Assembly: GCA_029550345.1 (NCBI GenBank)
Contig: JAKPHK010000011.1
Coordinates: forward strand, 1-64,000
Origin: Pseudomonadota bacterium
GTDB lineage: Bacteria; Pseudomonadota; Alphaproteobacteria; Sphingomonadales; Sphingomonadaceae
Direction: 5' to 3'
DNA length: 64,000 nucleotides
The notes under the pieces are model-generated. The model was not told the DNA's origin and ran no database searches. It saw nothing but the letters and a program-made list of their open reading frames with translations. Position 1 is the first letter of the stretch. Every line of letters starts with the position of its first letter. Below are positions 1-7,933 of the stretch, in pieces. Both the position numbers and the translations under genes were made by a program.

Positions 1-37
1 CGCTTCGCGACGCGTTCGCCGCATCAGGAGCAGTGCC

Positions 38-283
38 ATGACGGTACAAGTGACGATCACGCCCAATGGCCGGATGAGCCTGCCGGCCGAGATCCGCAAG
101 CGGCTCGGCCTGGCCGGCGGCGGCGCGCTGCTGGTCGAGGAAACCGAGGATGGCGTGATCCTGCGCACCGTGGCGCAGTCGATCGCCCACGCCCAGGCGC
201 TGGCGAAGAAATACACCGAAGGCAACGCTGCCGCATCGGTCGATGCCTTTCTTGCCCGCCGCCGTGAGGAATCCGGCGAATGA
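38..283 (+). CDS. vapB: VapB-type antitoxin (AbrB/MazE fold)
   Basis: Antitoxin of a toxin-antitoxin pair, expected to neutralise the adjacent PIN toxin and bind its own promoter. The 81-aa protein opens with the swapped-hairpin AbrB pattern (TPNGRMSLPAEIRKRLGL, residues 8-25). The C-terminal third is polar and helical, as expected for a toxin-wrapping tail. An AGGAG motif lies a few bases before the ATG. The last codon overlaps the toxin start as ATGA, so the two are translationally coupled. The assignment to family is firm; binding to this particular toxin is inferred from position. Confidence 0.88.
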   Translation: MTVQVTITPNGRMSLPAEIRKRLGLAGGGALLVEETEDGVILRTVAQSIAHAQALAKKYTEGNAAASVDAFLARRREESGE

Positions 284-669
284 CCGAAGTCGTACTCGAC
301 GCCTCCGCGCTGCTTGCCCTGCTCCGGGACGAGCCCGGCGCGGGCAAGGTCGCCGATGCGATCGGCGCCTCGCGCATGTCGAGCGTCAACTACGCCGAGG
401 TCGTCAGCCACTTCATCCATGCCGGCATGCCCGCCGACCAGGTCGACGCCATGCTGCGGCCCCTGCCGATGGCGATCGTCGAGGCCGACCAGGCGCTCGC
501 CACCATCGCCGGACGCCTGCGCGCCGCGACGGCCGAGGCCGGCCTGTCGCTCGGCGACCGTTTCTGCCTGGCGCTTGCGCGCCGGGACGGTCTTCCGGCG
601 CTGACTGCCGACAAGCAGTGGCGCACCGTCGCGGACGCGGCCGGTGTCGCAGTGTCGGTGATCAGGTGA
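280..669 (+). CDS. vapC: VapC-type PIN-domain toxin
   Basis: PIN-domain ribonuclease toxin of 129 aa, a normal length for VapC. The acidic metal-binding residues of the PIN fold are present in order: Asp in VLDASALLALL near the N-terminus, Glu in NYAEVV near residue 40, Asp in LGDRFCLALA near residue 93 and Asp in TADKQW near residue 110. VapC proteins cleave tRNA or rRNA and are held inactive by VapB. The start codon overlaps the antitoxin stop. The RNA target cannot be deduced here. On a plasmid the pair probably acts in post-segregational stability. Confidence 0.9.
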   Translation: MTEVVLDASALLALLRDEPGAGKVADAIGASRMSSVNYAEVVSHFIHAGMPADQVDAMLRPLPMAIVEADQALATIAGRLRAATAEAGLSLGDRFCLALARRDGLPALTADKQWRTVADAAGVAVSVIR

Positions 670-727
670 TGCCAGGCAATTCCATGTGGTCTTGCCGCAG
701 AGTCCAATGCAAGACTACTAAGTCCCC

Positions 728-1882
728 ATGACGCGGGCGGCCATCCATCCTGAGCTTCTGACCTGGGCGCGCGAGCGTGCAGGCAAGAGCCCGGAAGATC
801 TGGACCACCGCTTTCCCAAACTTGCCCTGTGGGAGGCCGGAGACGCGCAGCCCACGATCAAGCAGTTGCAAGCCTTCGCCGATGCTGTCCATGTGCCGGT
901 TGGCTATCTGTTTCTTCCTGCTCCGCCTCATGAGCAATTGCCGATCCCGGATTTTCGGACGGTCGATGGCCGCGCCATTCACCGCCCTAGTCCCAACCTC
1001 CTCGACATGGTCTATGCCTGCCAGGAGCGCCAGGGATGGTTCAAGGACTATGCCCGGGCCGTGCGGCTGCCCGAACTCGCGTTTGTCGGCAGTGCCTCGC
1101 TGAATGACAAGCCAGTCGCTGTGGCAGCGCGGATGGCTGAAGCGCTAGGCTTCGACTTAGAAGCGCGTGCAGCCTGCCGGACCTGGGAGGAGGCTCTGCG
1201 ACTCTTCATTGGCCACGCCGACGCGCTCGGCGTACTGGTGATGGTAAGCGGCGTCGTTCTCAGTAACAATAACCGCAAGCTCGATCCGGAAGAGTTCCGC
1301 GGCTTTGCCCTTGCCGACACCCAGGCGCCACTGGTGTTCATCAACGGGTCGGACAGCAAGTCCGCTCAGATGTTCACGCTTGCCCATGAACTCGCGCACC
1401 TCTGGCTTGGTGCCACTGCGATATCGAATGCCAGCGCCGCGCCGGTCGCGGGTTTCCGGCGTGAGGAAGTCTGGTGCAACGCGGTCGCAGCTGAATTACT
1501 CGTGCCATTGGTAACGCTACAAGCCGATCTCGTCGCGGATGAAGCAATTGACGACGCCGTCGCTCGTCTCACGCGTCGCTACAAGGTCAGCAGCCTTGTC
1601 ATTTTGAGACGTCTTCTCGATGCCGGTTGGCTGGCCGGGGCTGCCTTCGAGGCCGCATGGGCTGCCGAGCGCGCCCGCCTGCGAGTGATCGCAGAACGAA
1701 GCGGCGGCGGCGGCGACTTCTATCGTACGACCCTGTCTCGCGTCAGCCGCCGTTTCGCGCGCGCCCTGGTCGAAAGCACGCTTGAGGGCCAGACCCTTTA
1801 CCGTGATGCCTTTCGTATGCTCGGTGTTGCGAAGACCGAGACCTTCAACCACATCGGGCAGGAAGTAGGGGTGCTGGCTTGA
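728..1882 (+). CDS. XRE-HTH / ImmA-IrrE family metallopeptidase
   Basis: A 384-aa protein combining an N-terminal helix-turn-helix of XRE type (about residues 1-65, including the segment ALWEAGDAQPTIKQLQAFADA) with an ImmA/IrrE-type zinc peptidase domain. The HELAH zinc motif (TLAHELAHLWLG) is near residue 220, followed by a C-terminal helical region. Proteins of this architecture cleave or regulate partner repressors and often act as the antitoxin-like half of two-gene modules. Its stop codon overlaps the TTG start of the downstream DUF4411 gene, supporting a two-gene module. The partner role is inference. Confidence 0.88.
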   Translation: MTRAAIHPELLTWARERAGKSPEDLDHRFPKLALWEAGDAQPTIKQLQAFADAVHVPVGYLFLPAPPHEQLPIPDFRTVDGRAIHRPSPNLLDMVYACQERQGWFKDYARAVRLPELAFVGSASLNDKPVAVAARMAEALGFDLEARAACRTWEEALRLFIGHADALGVLVMVSGVVLSNNNRKLDPEEFRGFALADTQAPLVFINGSDSKSAQMFTLAHELAHLWLGATAISNASAAPVAGFRREEVWCNAVAAELLVPLVTLQADLVADEAIDDAVARLTRRYKVSSLVILRRLLDAGWLAGAAFEAAWAAERARLRVIAERSGGGGDFYRTTLSRVSRRFARALVESTLEGQTLYRDAFRMLGVAKTETFNHIGQEVGVLA

Positions 1883-2376
1883 CCCGTTACCTGCTCGACG
1901 CGAACGTCTTCATCCAGGCCAAGAACCTTCACTATGGCTTCGATTTCTGCCCTGCCTTTTGGGAATGGCTGGTAGATCAGAACGCGGCCGCGATTGTCGC
2001 AAGCATCGAGAAGGTCAGCGACGAACTCGTAGGCGGCGGTGACGAACTTGCGGACTGGGCCCATGCCCGAGGCAAGGGCTTTTTCTTGCCACCCGACGAC
2101 GCGGTTCTCCCTGCCTTGGGAGAGGTGAGCGCCTGGGCCACTGGGCAAGCCTATGAGCCCGCCGCAATCGCGACTTTCTTGCAAGTCGCCGATTATTGGC
2201 TGGTGGCACATGCCAAAGCCCACGACTGCGTCGTGGTGACTCACGAAGTGCCTTCGGCTTCGGTACGCAAGATCAAGATCCCAAATGCATGCATCGGTCT
2301 CGGCATTACCTGCATGAGCCCATACGAAATGCTCCGCCGTGAACGAGCAAGGTTCGTATTGGGAGCAGCCGTCTAA
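1879..2376 (+). CDS. DUF4411 family PIN-like protein
   Basis: A 165-aa protein starting YLLDANVFIQAKNLHYGFDF, the hallmark opening of the DUF4411 family, which has a PIN-like fold. Further acidic residues appear in the second half (HDCVVVTHE region). The start is a TTG whose last two bases form the TGA stop of the upstream ImmA/IrrE gene, so translation is probably coupled. DUF4411 genes are commonly paired with XRE/ImmA genes and are proposed to be toxins. That function is from family context, not shown here. Confidence 0.85.
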   Translation: MTRYLLDANVFIQAKNLHYGFDFCPAFWEWLVDQNAAAIVASIEKVSDELVGGGDELADWAHARGKGFFLPPDDAVLPALGEVSAWATGQAYEPAAIATFLQVADYWLVAHAKAHDCVVVTHEVPSASVRKIKIPNACIGLGITCMSPYEMLRRERARFVLGAAV

Positions 2377-2405
2377 TTCGTTCCTGGAATGTGTTTTGCG
2401 GTTAA

Positions 2406-2433
2406 CCCCGAACGCCCCAATGGGGTTCGGGGG
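2406..2433 (+). terminator. GC-rich hairpin after the ImmA/DUF4411 pair
   Basis: CCCCGAACGCCCC, then AAT, then GGGGTTCGGGG forms a stem with a small bulge, about 30 bases after the DUF4411 stop. No T-run follows, so it may be a weak or Rho-assisted terminator or simply a stable RNA end. Confidence 0.4.
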
Positions 2434-2530
2434 CAAAACCGTAATCTCTCTCTCATCTCGGTGACTGAGCGAAATCAGCATCGCCATAGCATGACGCCTG
2501 GGAGATTGGCGGCCGTCAAGGATCGCGGGT

Positions 2531-2635
2531 GCCCCCCGATTTTGGCCTGCTGCGGCTACCGCCTTGCGAGCAAAAATCGGCTCCCCCCACGCCCGCGACA
2601 CGCGGCGGCAGCGCGTGCGCGCCGCCGTCCCTGAC
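2531..2635 (+). repeat. Structured leader repeat, copy 1 (upstream of DUF2493 gene)
   Basis: This roughly 100-base stretch precedes the DUF2493 gene and resembles 4049-4140 upstream of another small plasmid gene. Shared landmarks, in order, are a C-run with ATTTT, then AAAAATCGGCTCCCCC, then CACGCGGCGG, then CCGTNCCTGAC. CCGATTTT pairs with AAAATCGG to close a first stem. GCGGCGGC pairs with GCCGCCGT to form a second. It fills most of the 330-base gene-free gap 2377-2709. It may act as a 5' leader or cis-regulatory RNA; its function is unknown. Confidence 0.55.
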
Positions 2636-2709
2636 TGCCTGACTCCGGCGTCCTTCCGATGGGCATCTTTCATCAGCGTGATGAGAGAAAATTCCTTTTG
2701 GAGGTTATC

Positions 2710-3765
2710 ATGACGGACCGTTTCTCGAACTTCGCCGACCTTGCCGAACACTATGCGCGCGAAATCGCCACGCCCGACTACGCCCGGGCATTCATGGAGC
2801 AGACCGAACTGGCCAAGCTCTCGATCGAACATGAGCCGAGCGCTGCCGAAATGCCCGACCCCGAGGTGGCGCAGGCGGCGATCGAGATGATGCTCGCTAC
2901 CGTCTTCGACCTGTTCCGCGACACCCGGATGGAGGACTTTGCGAGCGAAGTCGCCTGGGGCATCGCCAACAGCTTCCATGTCGTCGCCAAACGCCTCGAT
3001 GACCGCGAGGACGCGATGGCGAGCCGGCTTCAGGAGAAGCTGCGCGAATACGATCCGAGCGAGGTCTATGCGACCGACCTGGAAGACTTGACCATGCAGG
3101 CGCGCAGCCTCGCCGAATGCCGCGATGCCATGGAGTGCATGCGTGACCATGCAGCACGCATCTACCTTGTCGAAACCGGTCGGCCCTTCTCGCCGGTGCG
3201 GGGATCGCGGGTCTCGTCCAAGACCAACGCCTCGATGATCGAAGCACGCGACTATCTCGCAGCACAGAAAGCGCAGCGGCGCGAGCAGTTTGCCCCATCG
3301 GGTCCGGTCGTGGTGTTCTCGGGCGGACAGCAGTTCACTGACATTGCGCTGGTTGAAGACTATCTCGATGCGATCCATGCCCGGGTCCCGTCGATGGCGC
3401 TTGCAACGACCGCTCAAAACAAGGGCGCGGACGTGATCGCGGCGGCCTGGGCATCGCGCCACAATGTACCGGTGATCCTGTGCAAGCCCGATACCTCGCG
3501 GGGACCTTCGGCGCCCTATCAGCGCAACGCGCGCATGCTCGCCTTCAAGCCTGTCGAGGCGGTGGTGTGCAGCGGTGGCGGCATCCAGGCGAACCTTGCC
3601 GACCGGCTGCGCGAAGCACGCATTCCCTTGCACATCGTGCGCGACGCTTCGGTCCAGAACGAGGCTCCGGCGGCGCGGACCAAAGTAGCAGCGCAAGCTG
3701 AGCGGCCTGCGATGAAGCGCACGGCTTGTGGCACCGTCAATGGCGATGAACTCCCGCCATTCTGA
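2710..3765 (+). CDS. DUF2493 / SLOG-family protein
   Basis: A 351-aa protein with a C-terminal DUF2493 (YpsA-like SLOG) domain from about residue 197. Its pattern is GPVVVFSGGQQFTD, then NKGADVIAAAWA, then VVCSGGGIQANLADRL, a Rossmann-like nucleotide-sensing fold. The N-terminal 195 residues are helical and typical of sphingomonad plasmid versions. The ATG at 2710 is preceded by TTTTGGAGG at good spacing; the in-frame ATG at 2659 has no such site. Such genes are recurrent plasmid accessory genes, with no proven function. A strong terminator follows. Confidence 0.85.
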   Translation: MTDRFSNFADLAEHYAREIATPDYARAFMEQTELAKLSIEHEPSAAEMPDPEVAQAAIEMMLATVFDLFRDTRMEDFASEVAWGIANSFHVVAKRLDDREDAMASRLQEKLREYDPSEVYATDLEDLTMQARSLAECRDAMECMRDHAARIYLVETGRPFSPVRGSRVSSKTNASMIEARDYLAAQKAQRREQFAPSGPVVVFSGGQQFTDIALVEDYLDAIHARVPSMALATTAQNKGADVIAAAWASRHNVPVILCKPDTSRGPSAPYQRNARMLAFKPVEAVVCSGGGIQANLADRLREARIPLHIVRDASVQNEAPAARTKVAAQAERPAMKRTACGTVNGDELPPF

Positions 3766-3792
3766 GCAGGGACTGCTCCGATGGCATCAACC

Positions 3793-3833
3793 AGAAGGGT
3801 GTCCGGCCTTACCGCCGGATGCCCTTCTTTTTT
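3793..3833 (+). terminator. Intrinsic terminator of the DUF2493 gene
   Basis: AGAAGGGTGTCCGGC pairs with GCCGGATGCCCTTCT around a CTTACC loop, followed by a run of six T. A textbook Rho-independent terminator about 30 bases after the stop codon. Confidence 0.9.
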
Positions 3834-3881
3834 GTCGATCGGGACGCACACTGTCATGGCCCGGCTCGCTCGCTTCTTGCC

Positions 3882-3915
3882 CCCGCCAGTAATGGCCTGA
3901 CGGCCTGCTGGCGGG
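3882..3915. repeat. Inverted repeat in the 3766-4199 gap
   Basis: CCCGCCAG and CTGGCGGG form 8-bp arms around an inner GGCC-TGAC-GGCC hairpin. It sits in the gene-free 434-base gap, which otherwise holds the terminator upstream and the second leader repeat downstream. Its function is not known. Confidence 0.45.
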
Positions 3916-4048
3916 CACGCGAAGGCTTCGCATCGGCCGGGCGCTCGAGACCCGTGCCTGGGACCATCGGGTGTGCTGCCCAACAGGGTTAAATACTCTC
4001 GCAGACTTCCAAGCGTGATGGCCGCCATTGGCCCGCGTCAAGAAGGGC

Positions 4049-4140
4049 GGTTCCCCCAATTTTTACGCCTGAAGAAGGCGAAAAAATCGGCTCCCCCACC
4101 CCCGCTCACGCGGCGGGCCGCGGGCGGCCCGTTCCTGACC
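4049..4140 (+). repeat. Structured leader repeat, copy 2
   Basis: Second copy of the element at 2531-2635, sharing AAAAATCGGCTCCCCC and CACGCGGCGG and the terminal CCGTTCCTGAC. The inner stem (CGCCT-GAAGA-AGGCG) and the distal stem (CGGGCC-GCGGGC-GGCCCG) differ in sequence from copy 1 but still pair, suggesting that structure is conserved. It lies about 60 bases upstream of the small gene at 4200. Confidence 0.55.
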
Positions 4141-4199
4141 CGGGCCAAGCTCGGCCATCCCGAAGGAGACCTCTTCAATTCCTTTGACAGGAGGCTCAC

Positions 4200-4511
4200 A
4201 TGAACGCTCTTACCAAGACCCTCGACATCCCGGCTTTCGACCACATCAGCTATGACGCAGCAGTGCGCGCCGCGACGATGCGGGCCCAGCACAGCTTCTT
4301 CGACCAGCACGTCATCGAGGACGAGTTCGGCTGCTTTCTCGCCATCGACGAGGGCGACTACAACGCCCTGCCCCAGGACCTGATCGACCGGATCGTCCAT
4401 TCCGTCCCGGGCATGATGGCCGACGACTTCGACGAAGCGAACATCGCCCGCGCCGCGAGCTTCATGAGCGTAGTGATGGATCCCGACTGGGACGCCGACT
4501 GCCCGTTCTGA
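4200..4511 (+). CDS. Small acidic conserved plasmid protein
   Basis: A 103-aa acidic protein with no domain that I recognise. An ideal AGGAGG lies five bases before the ATG. The C-terminal half is rich in Asp and Met and no signal peptide or membrane segment is seen. It has its own leader repeat upstream and its own strong terminator downstream, so it is a monocistronic accessory gene. The ORF is well supported by its signals; its function is unknown. Confidence 0.7.
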   Translation: MNALTKTLDIPAFDHISYDAAVRAATMRAQHSFFDQHVIEDEFGCFLAIDEGDYNALPQDLIDRIVHSVPGMMADDFDEANIARAASFMSVVMDPDWDADCPF

Positions 4512-4531
4512 CATGCCGCATATCGCACCGC

Positions 4532-4570
4532 GCCGGAGGGCTCTTGAGGGGCTCTCCGGCCCCTCTTTTT
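4532..4570 (+). terminator. Intrinsic terminator after the 4200 gene
   Basis: GAGGGG pairs with CCCCTC across an eight-base loop, followed by TTTTT (4546-4570). An overlapping alternative stem GCCGGAG/CTCCGGC (4532-4560) competes for part of the same bases. It lies about 20 bases after the stop codon. Confidence 0.85.
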
Positions 4571-4638
4571 GCGTGTGTTCAATAAAGCGCAGCCGGGGCA
4601 TCGAGCCCCGGCTGCGCTGGCCTCTGCCGAGGCCGGTT

Positions 4639-4866
4639 TCAGCTTGCCCGCAGGCGCTTTTCCGCTTCGTCCAGACCGAGCTTTCCGAGAGCGGCGAAGA
4701 ATGCTTCGACCCTCTCAAACGGCGCCTTGCCGAGTACTGACTTGTGCATCAGTTCGACGCTTGCCGCCCGCTCGCTATCTCGCAGTTTTGCCTCGCGCGT
4801 TTCCAGCGCTTGACGTTCCTTTGCGATTGCCTGTCGTTCCGCTTCAAGGCTTCCTTTCCTGGCCAT
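4639..4866 (-). CDS. Small coiled-coil protein
   Basis: A 75-aa highly charged protein whose first 35 residues (LEAERQAIAKERQALETREAKLR region) are heptad-like and should form a coiled coil. The second half is a short amphipathic segment. It reads away from the oriT-like region and toward the 4200 gene, so it is convergent with it. Position beside relaxosome genes suggests a small DNA-processing accessory protein, but no family is recognised. Confidence 0.6.
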   Translation of the reverse strand: MARKGSLEAERQAIAKERQALETREAKLRDSERAASVELMHKSVLGKAPFERVEAFFAALGKLGLDEAEKRLRAS

Positions 4867-5322
4867 GATGATACCTCGTGGGTTGGTGCTGAAACCTCCC
4901 GCGCGCGAGGATCATGATCCCTCCCCTGTTTGGCAAGCCCTGATGTTACGGGGCTGAGATCGCCCCCGGTTTCCGAGTGCAATTCAAGCCGGGCACGACG
5001 CCTGCGGACGTCCTGGAAGGCCAGCTACGGATTCGCGAAAAACCACCAAACCCGCGAGCCATCACCACTGCAGGATCAAGGGGGAAGGATGCAGACCGTA
5101 CACGGCACGACCGTAGGAAAAATGGCGCAAATGCGTGAGTTTGCGATGTCGCCACCTGTCTGACTGTGTCGGACCATCCCGCAAAGCCGCAGACTTCCGC
5201 CGTTTTGCGGTCCGACTGTGTCCGACAAGGGGCACCGCACCGCTGCGCGATTGCCAGACGGCCCATGCTGGCCTAAAAGGGGTCCGCGCAATTCCCACCA
5301 GGCCTCCACGAGGGGTCTGGGT
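4867..5322. other. Intergenic region, candidate origin of transfer
   Basis: A 456-base gene-free stretch between the divergent coiled-coil gene and the RHH-TraD-TraI genes, the usual place for oriT in MobF plasmids. It holds several repeats: CGCAAA-N8-TTTGCG (5126-5145), a large imperfect hairpin between GTCGGACC (5168-5175) and GGTCCGAC (5209-5216), a direct repeat GACTGTGTCNGAC at 5162-5174 and 5214-5226, and the palindrome GGATCATGATCC at 4907-4918. No nic site was identified by motif. The assignment rests on context plus repeats. Confidence 0.5.
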
Positions 5323-5613
5323 ATGGTTGATGAAGTCCGGATTACGGTACGGATACCGCGCGAACTCGCAAAAGGTGTCGAGAAGGTCCAGGAGGCGCGC
5401 GGGCTGACGCCCTCGATCATCCTGCGCAATGCGCTGACCCTCTACCTTGCGACCATCGACGGCAGCACCGAAACCGAGCGCCGGCGCCAGTTCTCTTCCG
5501 AGTATCTGTTCCTCGGAATCGATCTCCTCATCCAGCGCCAATTTCCCGATGCACACCAGGCCCTGATGGCGGAAGCCGACCGCCGCGTGGAGGCGCTCTA
5601 TGCGGCGTCCTGA
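5323..5613 (+). CDS. RHH relaxosome accessory / regulatory protein
   Basis: A 96-aa protein whose first 45 residues fit a ribbon-helix-helix DNA-binding domain: a beta strand DEVRITVRIPRELAKGV followed by two helices around LTPSIILRNALTLYL. Placed directly upstream of traD and traI and beside the repeat-rich gap, it is likely the accessory factor that binds oriT and represses its own promoter, comparable in role to TraY or TrwA. I chose the ATG at 5323 because the RHH strand begins there; the longer frame reads through repeat DNA. Target binding is inferred. Confidence 0.75.
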   Translation: MVDEVRITVRIPRELAKGVEKVQEARGLTPSIILRNALTLYLATIDGSTETERRRQFSSEYLFLGIDLLIQRQFPDAHQALMAEADRRVEALYAAS

Positions 5614-7930
5614 CACCTGGTCCGACCAGGCCCGGCCGGGTCAGCTCAAGCATCATTCAGCGCGTGGAAGCATGCCGCGCAACGCGGGCAATTTCACCCG
5701 CGGCTCGCAGCTCATCACCCATGAATTCCTGATGTGGTTTGCCTCAGCCAAGATGCCGCTGCTGGTGTGGTTCTTCACCTTCCTCCTGGCCCTCTCGATC
5801 GTCCTCGCCCTGCTGCTTCACGAGCACGAAGTGCAGATGATCCTGATGCGGATCTACGCCGCGGGATGGAGCTTCATGGAGTTCAATCCGAAGAAGATCC
5901 TGAACCTCACCCTCCCCTCCGGCGAAGTCGTCCGGGCCCCCATCAGCATGATCGCCACGCACCCCGACGTGGTCATTGCCTGGAACAAGCTGATGCGCGC
6001 GATTTGGGGTTCGCTGTTCATCTCGCTGTTCATCGCAATCCCGCTCTCGATCTGGTTCGTCAATCTCTCGCACCGCCGGGGCAAGGCGATCCTCGAAGAG
6101 CGTCACCAGCGCGGCGCCATGCTGGTCGATGCCGCCGACCTTTCCGCCGTGATCAACGAGCACAACCGCGCTGCGCTTGCACAGGAAGTGACCGAACGCA
6201 TGCCCGGCAAGACGCTCGACGACGTCCTGAAAATGAGCTTTGCCGAGCGCAAGGACGCGGGCATCCACCACGTCTACAACATCGCCGGCGTGTCGTTCCC
6301 GTGGCGCACTGAGCAAGCCCATACGATCATGATCGGCTCGACCGGGACGGGCAAGACCACCCAGATGCGGGACATGATTGCCCAAATGCGCAGGCGGCGC
6401 GACCGGGCGGTCGTGTTCGACCTCACCGGCGCTTACGTCGAAGCCTTCTACAACCCCGAAACCGATACGATCCTCAACCCGATGGACGAGCGCTGCCCAA
6501 GCTGGTCGCTGTTCGACGAGGGCAAAAATTACGCCGACTTCACCGCGATCGCCGCAGCCATCCTGCCGACCGACGGCGGCGGTGCGGACCCGTTCTGGAT
6601 GTTGGGGGCGCGAACCCTGTTCGTGCAATCCTGCGTCCAGTTGATGAAGCTCGGTCAGGCCACCAATGCCGCGCTTGCCTACCGGCTGATGATGGCCGAT
6701 CTCGAAGAGGTCCACGAGCTTCTCCGCAACACCATTGCCGAACCGCTCACCGCTCCGGTTGCCGCGCGCATGGCCGAGTCCGTTCGCGCGGTTCTCAATA
6801 CCAATGCCCAGGCGCTGCTGTTCCTGCCCGAGGGCAAGGAGCCGTTCTCGATTTGCGATTGGATCCGGCATCAGGACAAGCCAGGCTCGATCCTGTTCAT
6901 CACCTCCTCGCACAACGAACTGGTGCTCAACCGGGCGCTGCTTTCGCTGTGGATGAACCTCGCGGTCCACACACTGATGCGCCTGCCGCGTACCCGGTCT
7001 TTGCGCACGTGGTTCTTCTTCGACGAGGTTCATGCGCTCCACCGCCTGCCCGCGATCGAGGACGGCCTGCAGACGGCGCGGGGCTTTGGCGGGGCCTTCG
7101 TCCTCGGCATCCACTCCTTCGCCAAGCTGGCCGAGACCTACGGCAAGGAAGGCGCGCAGAACCTCGCATCGCTCGCGCGGACCAAGCTGATCCTGGCCGC
7201 CGCCGACCGGGACACCGCCGAGCACTGTTCGGACTATATCGGCCACCGCGAAGTGCGGATGATGGATGAGGCCTACAGCTACGGCTATTCGAACATCCGC
7301 GACGCTGCGACCATCACCCCGCGCTCCGAAGTGCAGCCGCTGGTCCTTCCTGACGATATCATGCGCCTGCCGTCGCTGCGCGGCTTCCTGGTCTTTCCAG
7401 AAGGCTTCGACGCGGCGCGGATCAAGCTCACCTACAAGGACTATCCCAAGGTCGCCGAAGGCTATGTCCTTCGTGAAAATGTCCAGCCCATCGAGTTCGT
7501 GCCGCCGCCGGTAGATGACGCCGAAGAGACGGAAGTCGGGGGCCGAGAACCGCGAGGCGAACCCGAGCGTGAATTACACAATGACGATCTCGAAAGCAGT
7601 CCTGGCCCGCATGCATCCGAGCAGGGTGATCCGGAACATCCCGCCTCGGAAAACCCGCTGCAGGGGCCCGAACAGGATCCCAGTGTGGGCAAGCAGATGG
7701 CCTTCAGGCTCGAGCAGGCTCCGCAGGGCGAGCGGAATGGAGGGCGCGAACAGGAAGTGCCGGACAAGACCGCGGATCATGCTTCGGCCAAGGCTGCGGC
7801 GCAGCGCGCGGGCGTGACCCGCGAACTCAATGACCCCGTCCAAGACGAGAAGCCCGCCGAGCGCGGCGGCAAGGCTGCACGCGAGATCGACGATCGCTCA
7901 CATTCCCGTGACGACGGACCGGAGATGTAA
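5600..7930 (+). CDS. traD: Type IV coupling protein TraD
   Basis: Inner-membrane ATPase that links the relaxosome to the mating channel. Up to 776 aa: two transmembrane segments in the first 160 residues, Walker A IGSTGTGKTTQM near residue 244, Walker B WFFFDEVHAL near 470, and a long acidic, disordered C-terminal tail as in F-type TraD, where it docks the relaxosome. GGAGG is six bases before the ATG at 5600. However, the family normally starts with the segment encoded from 5672 (MPRNAGNFTRGSQ), so that ATG is an alternative. It overlaps the RHH gene and is followed after 3 bases by traI. Confidence 0.93.
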   Translation: MRRPDTWSDQARPGQLKHHSARGSMPRNAGNFTRGSQLITHEFLMWFASAKMPLLVWFFTFLLALSIVLALLLHEHEVQMILMRIYAAGWSFMEFNPKKILNLTLPSGEVVRAPISMIATHPDVVIAWNKLMRAIWGSLFISLFIAIPLSIWFVNLSHRRGKAILEERHQRGAMLVDAADLSAVINEHNRAALAQEVTERMPGKTLDDVLKMSFAERKDAGIHHVYNIAGVSFPWRTEQAHTIMIGSTGTGKTTQMRDMIAQMRRRRDRAVVFDLTGAYVEAFYNPETDTILNPMDERCPSWSLFDEGKNYADFTAIAAAILPTDGGGADPFWMLGARTLFVQSCVQLMKLGQATNAALAYRLMMADLEEVHELLRNTIAEPLTAPVAARMAESVRAVLNTNAQALLFLPEGKEPFSICDWIRHQDKPGSILFITSSHNELVLNRALLSLWMNLAVHTLMRLPRTRSLRTWFFFDEVHALHRLPAIEDGLQTARGFGGAFVLGIHSFAKLAETYGKEGAQNLASLARTKLILAAADRDTAEHCSDYIGHREVRMMDEAYSYGYSNIRDAATITPRSEVQPLVLPDDIMRLPSLRGFLVFPEGFDAARIKLTYKDYPKVAEGYVLRENVQPIEFVPPPVDDAEETEVGGREPRGEPERELHNDDLESSPGPHASEQGDPEHPASENPLQGPEQDPSVGKQMAFRLEQAPQGERNGGREQEVPDKTADHASAKAAAQRAGVTRELNDPVQDEKPAERGGKAAREIDDRSHSRDDGPEM

Positions 7931-7933
7931 GCC

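Noticed and set aside
1798..3696. Open frame of 632 codons on the minus strand.
   Set aside because: It is antisense to the ImmA, DUF4411 and DUF2493 genes and reads as Arg/His-rich low-similarity sequence. High GC keeps it open.
4639..4866. Assignment of the small coiled-coil gene to the Ti-type TraC/TraD oriT protein family.
   Set aside because: Only size and location fit; the sequence shows no shared motif, so it is left as unknown.
5744..7246. 500-codon minus-strand frame opposite traD.
   Set aside because: Shadow of traD; no domain, wrong codon bias.
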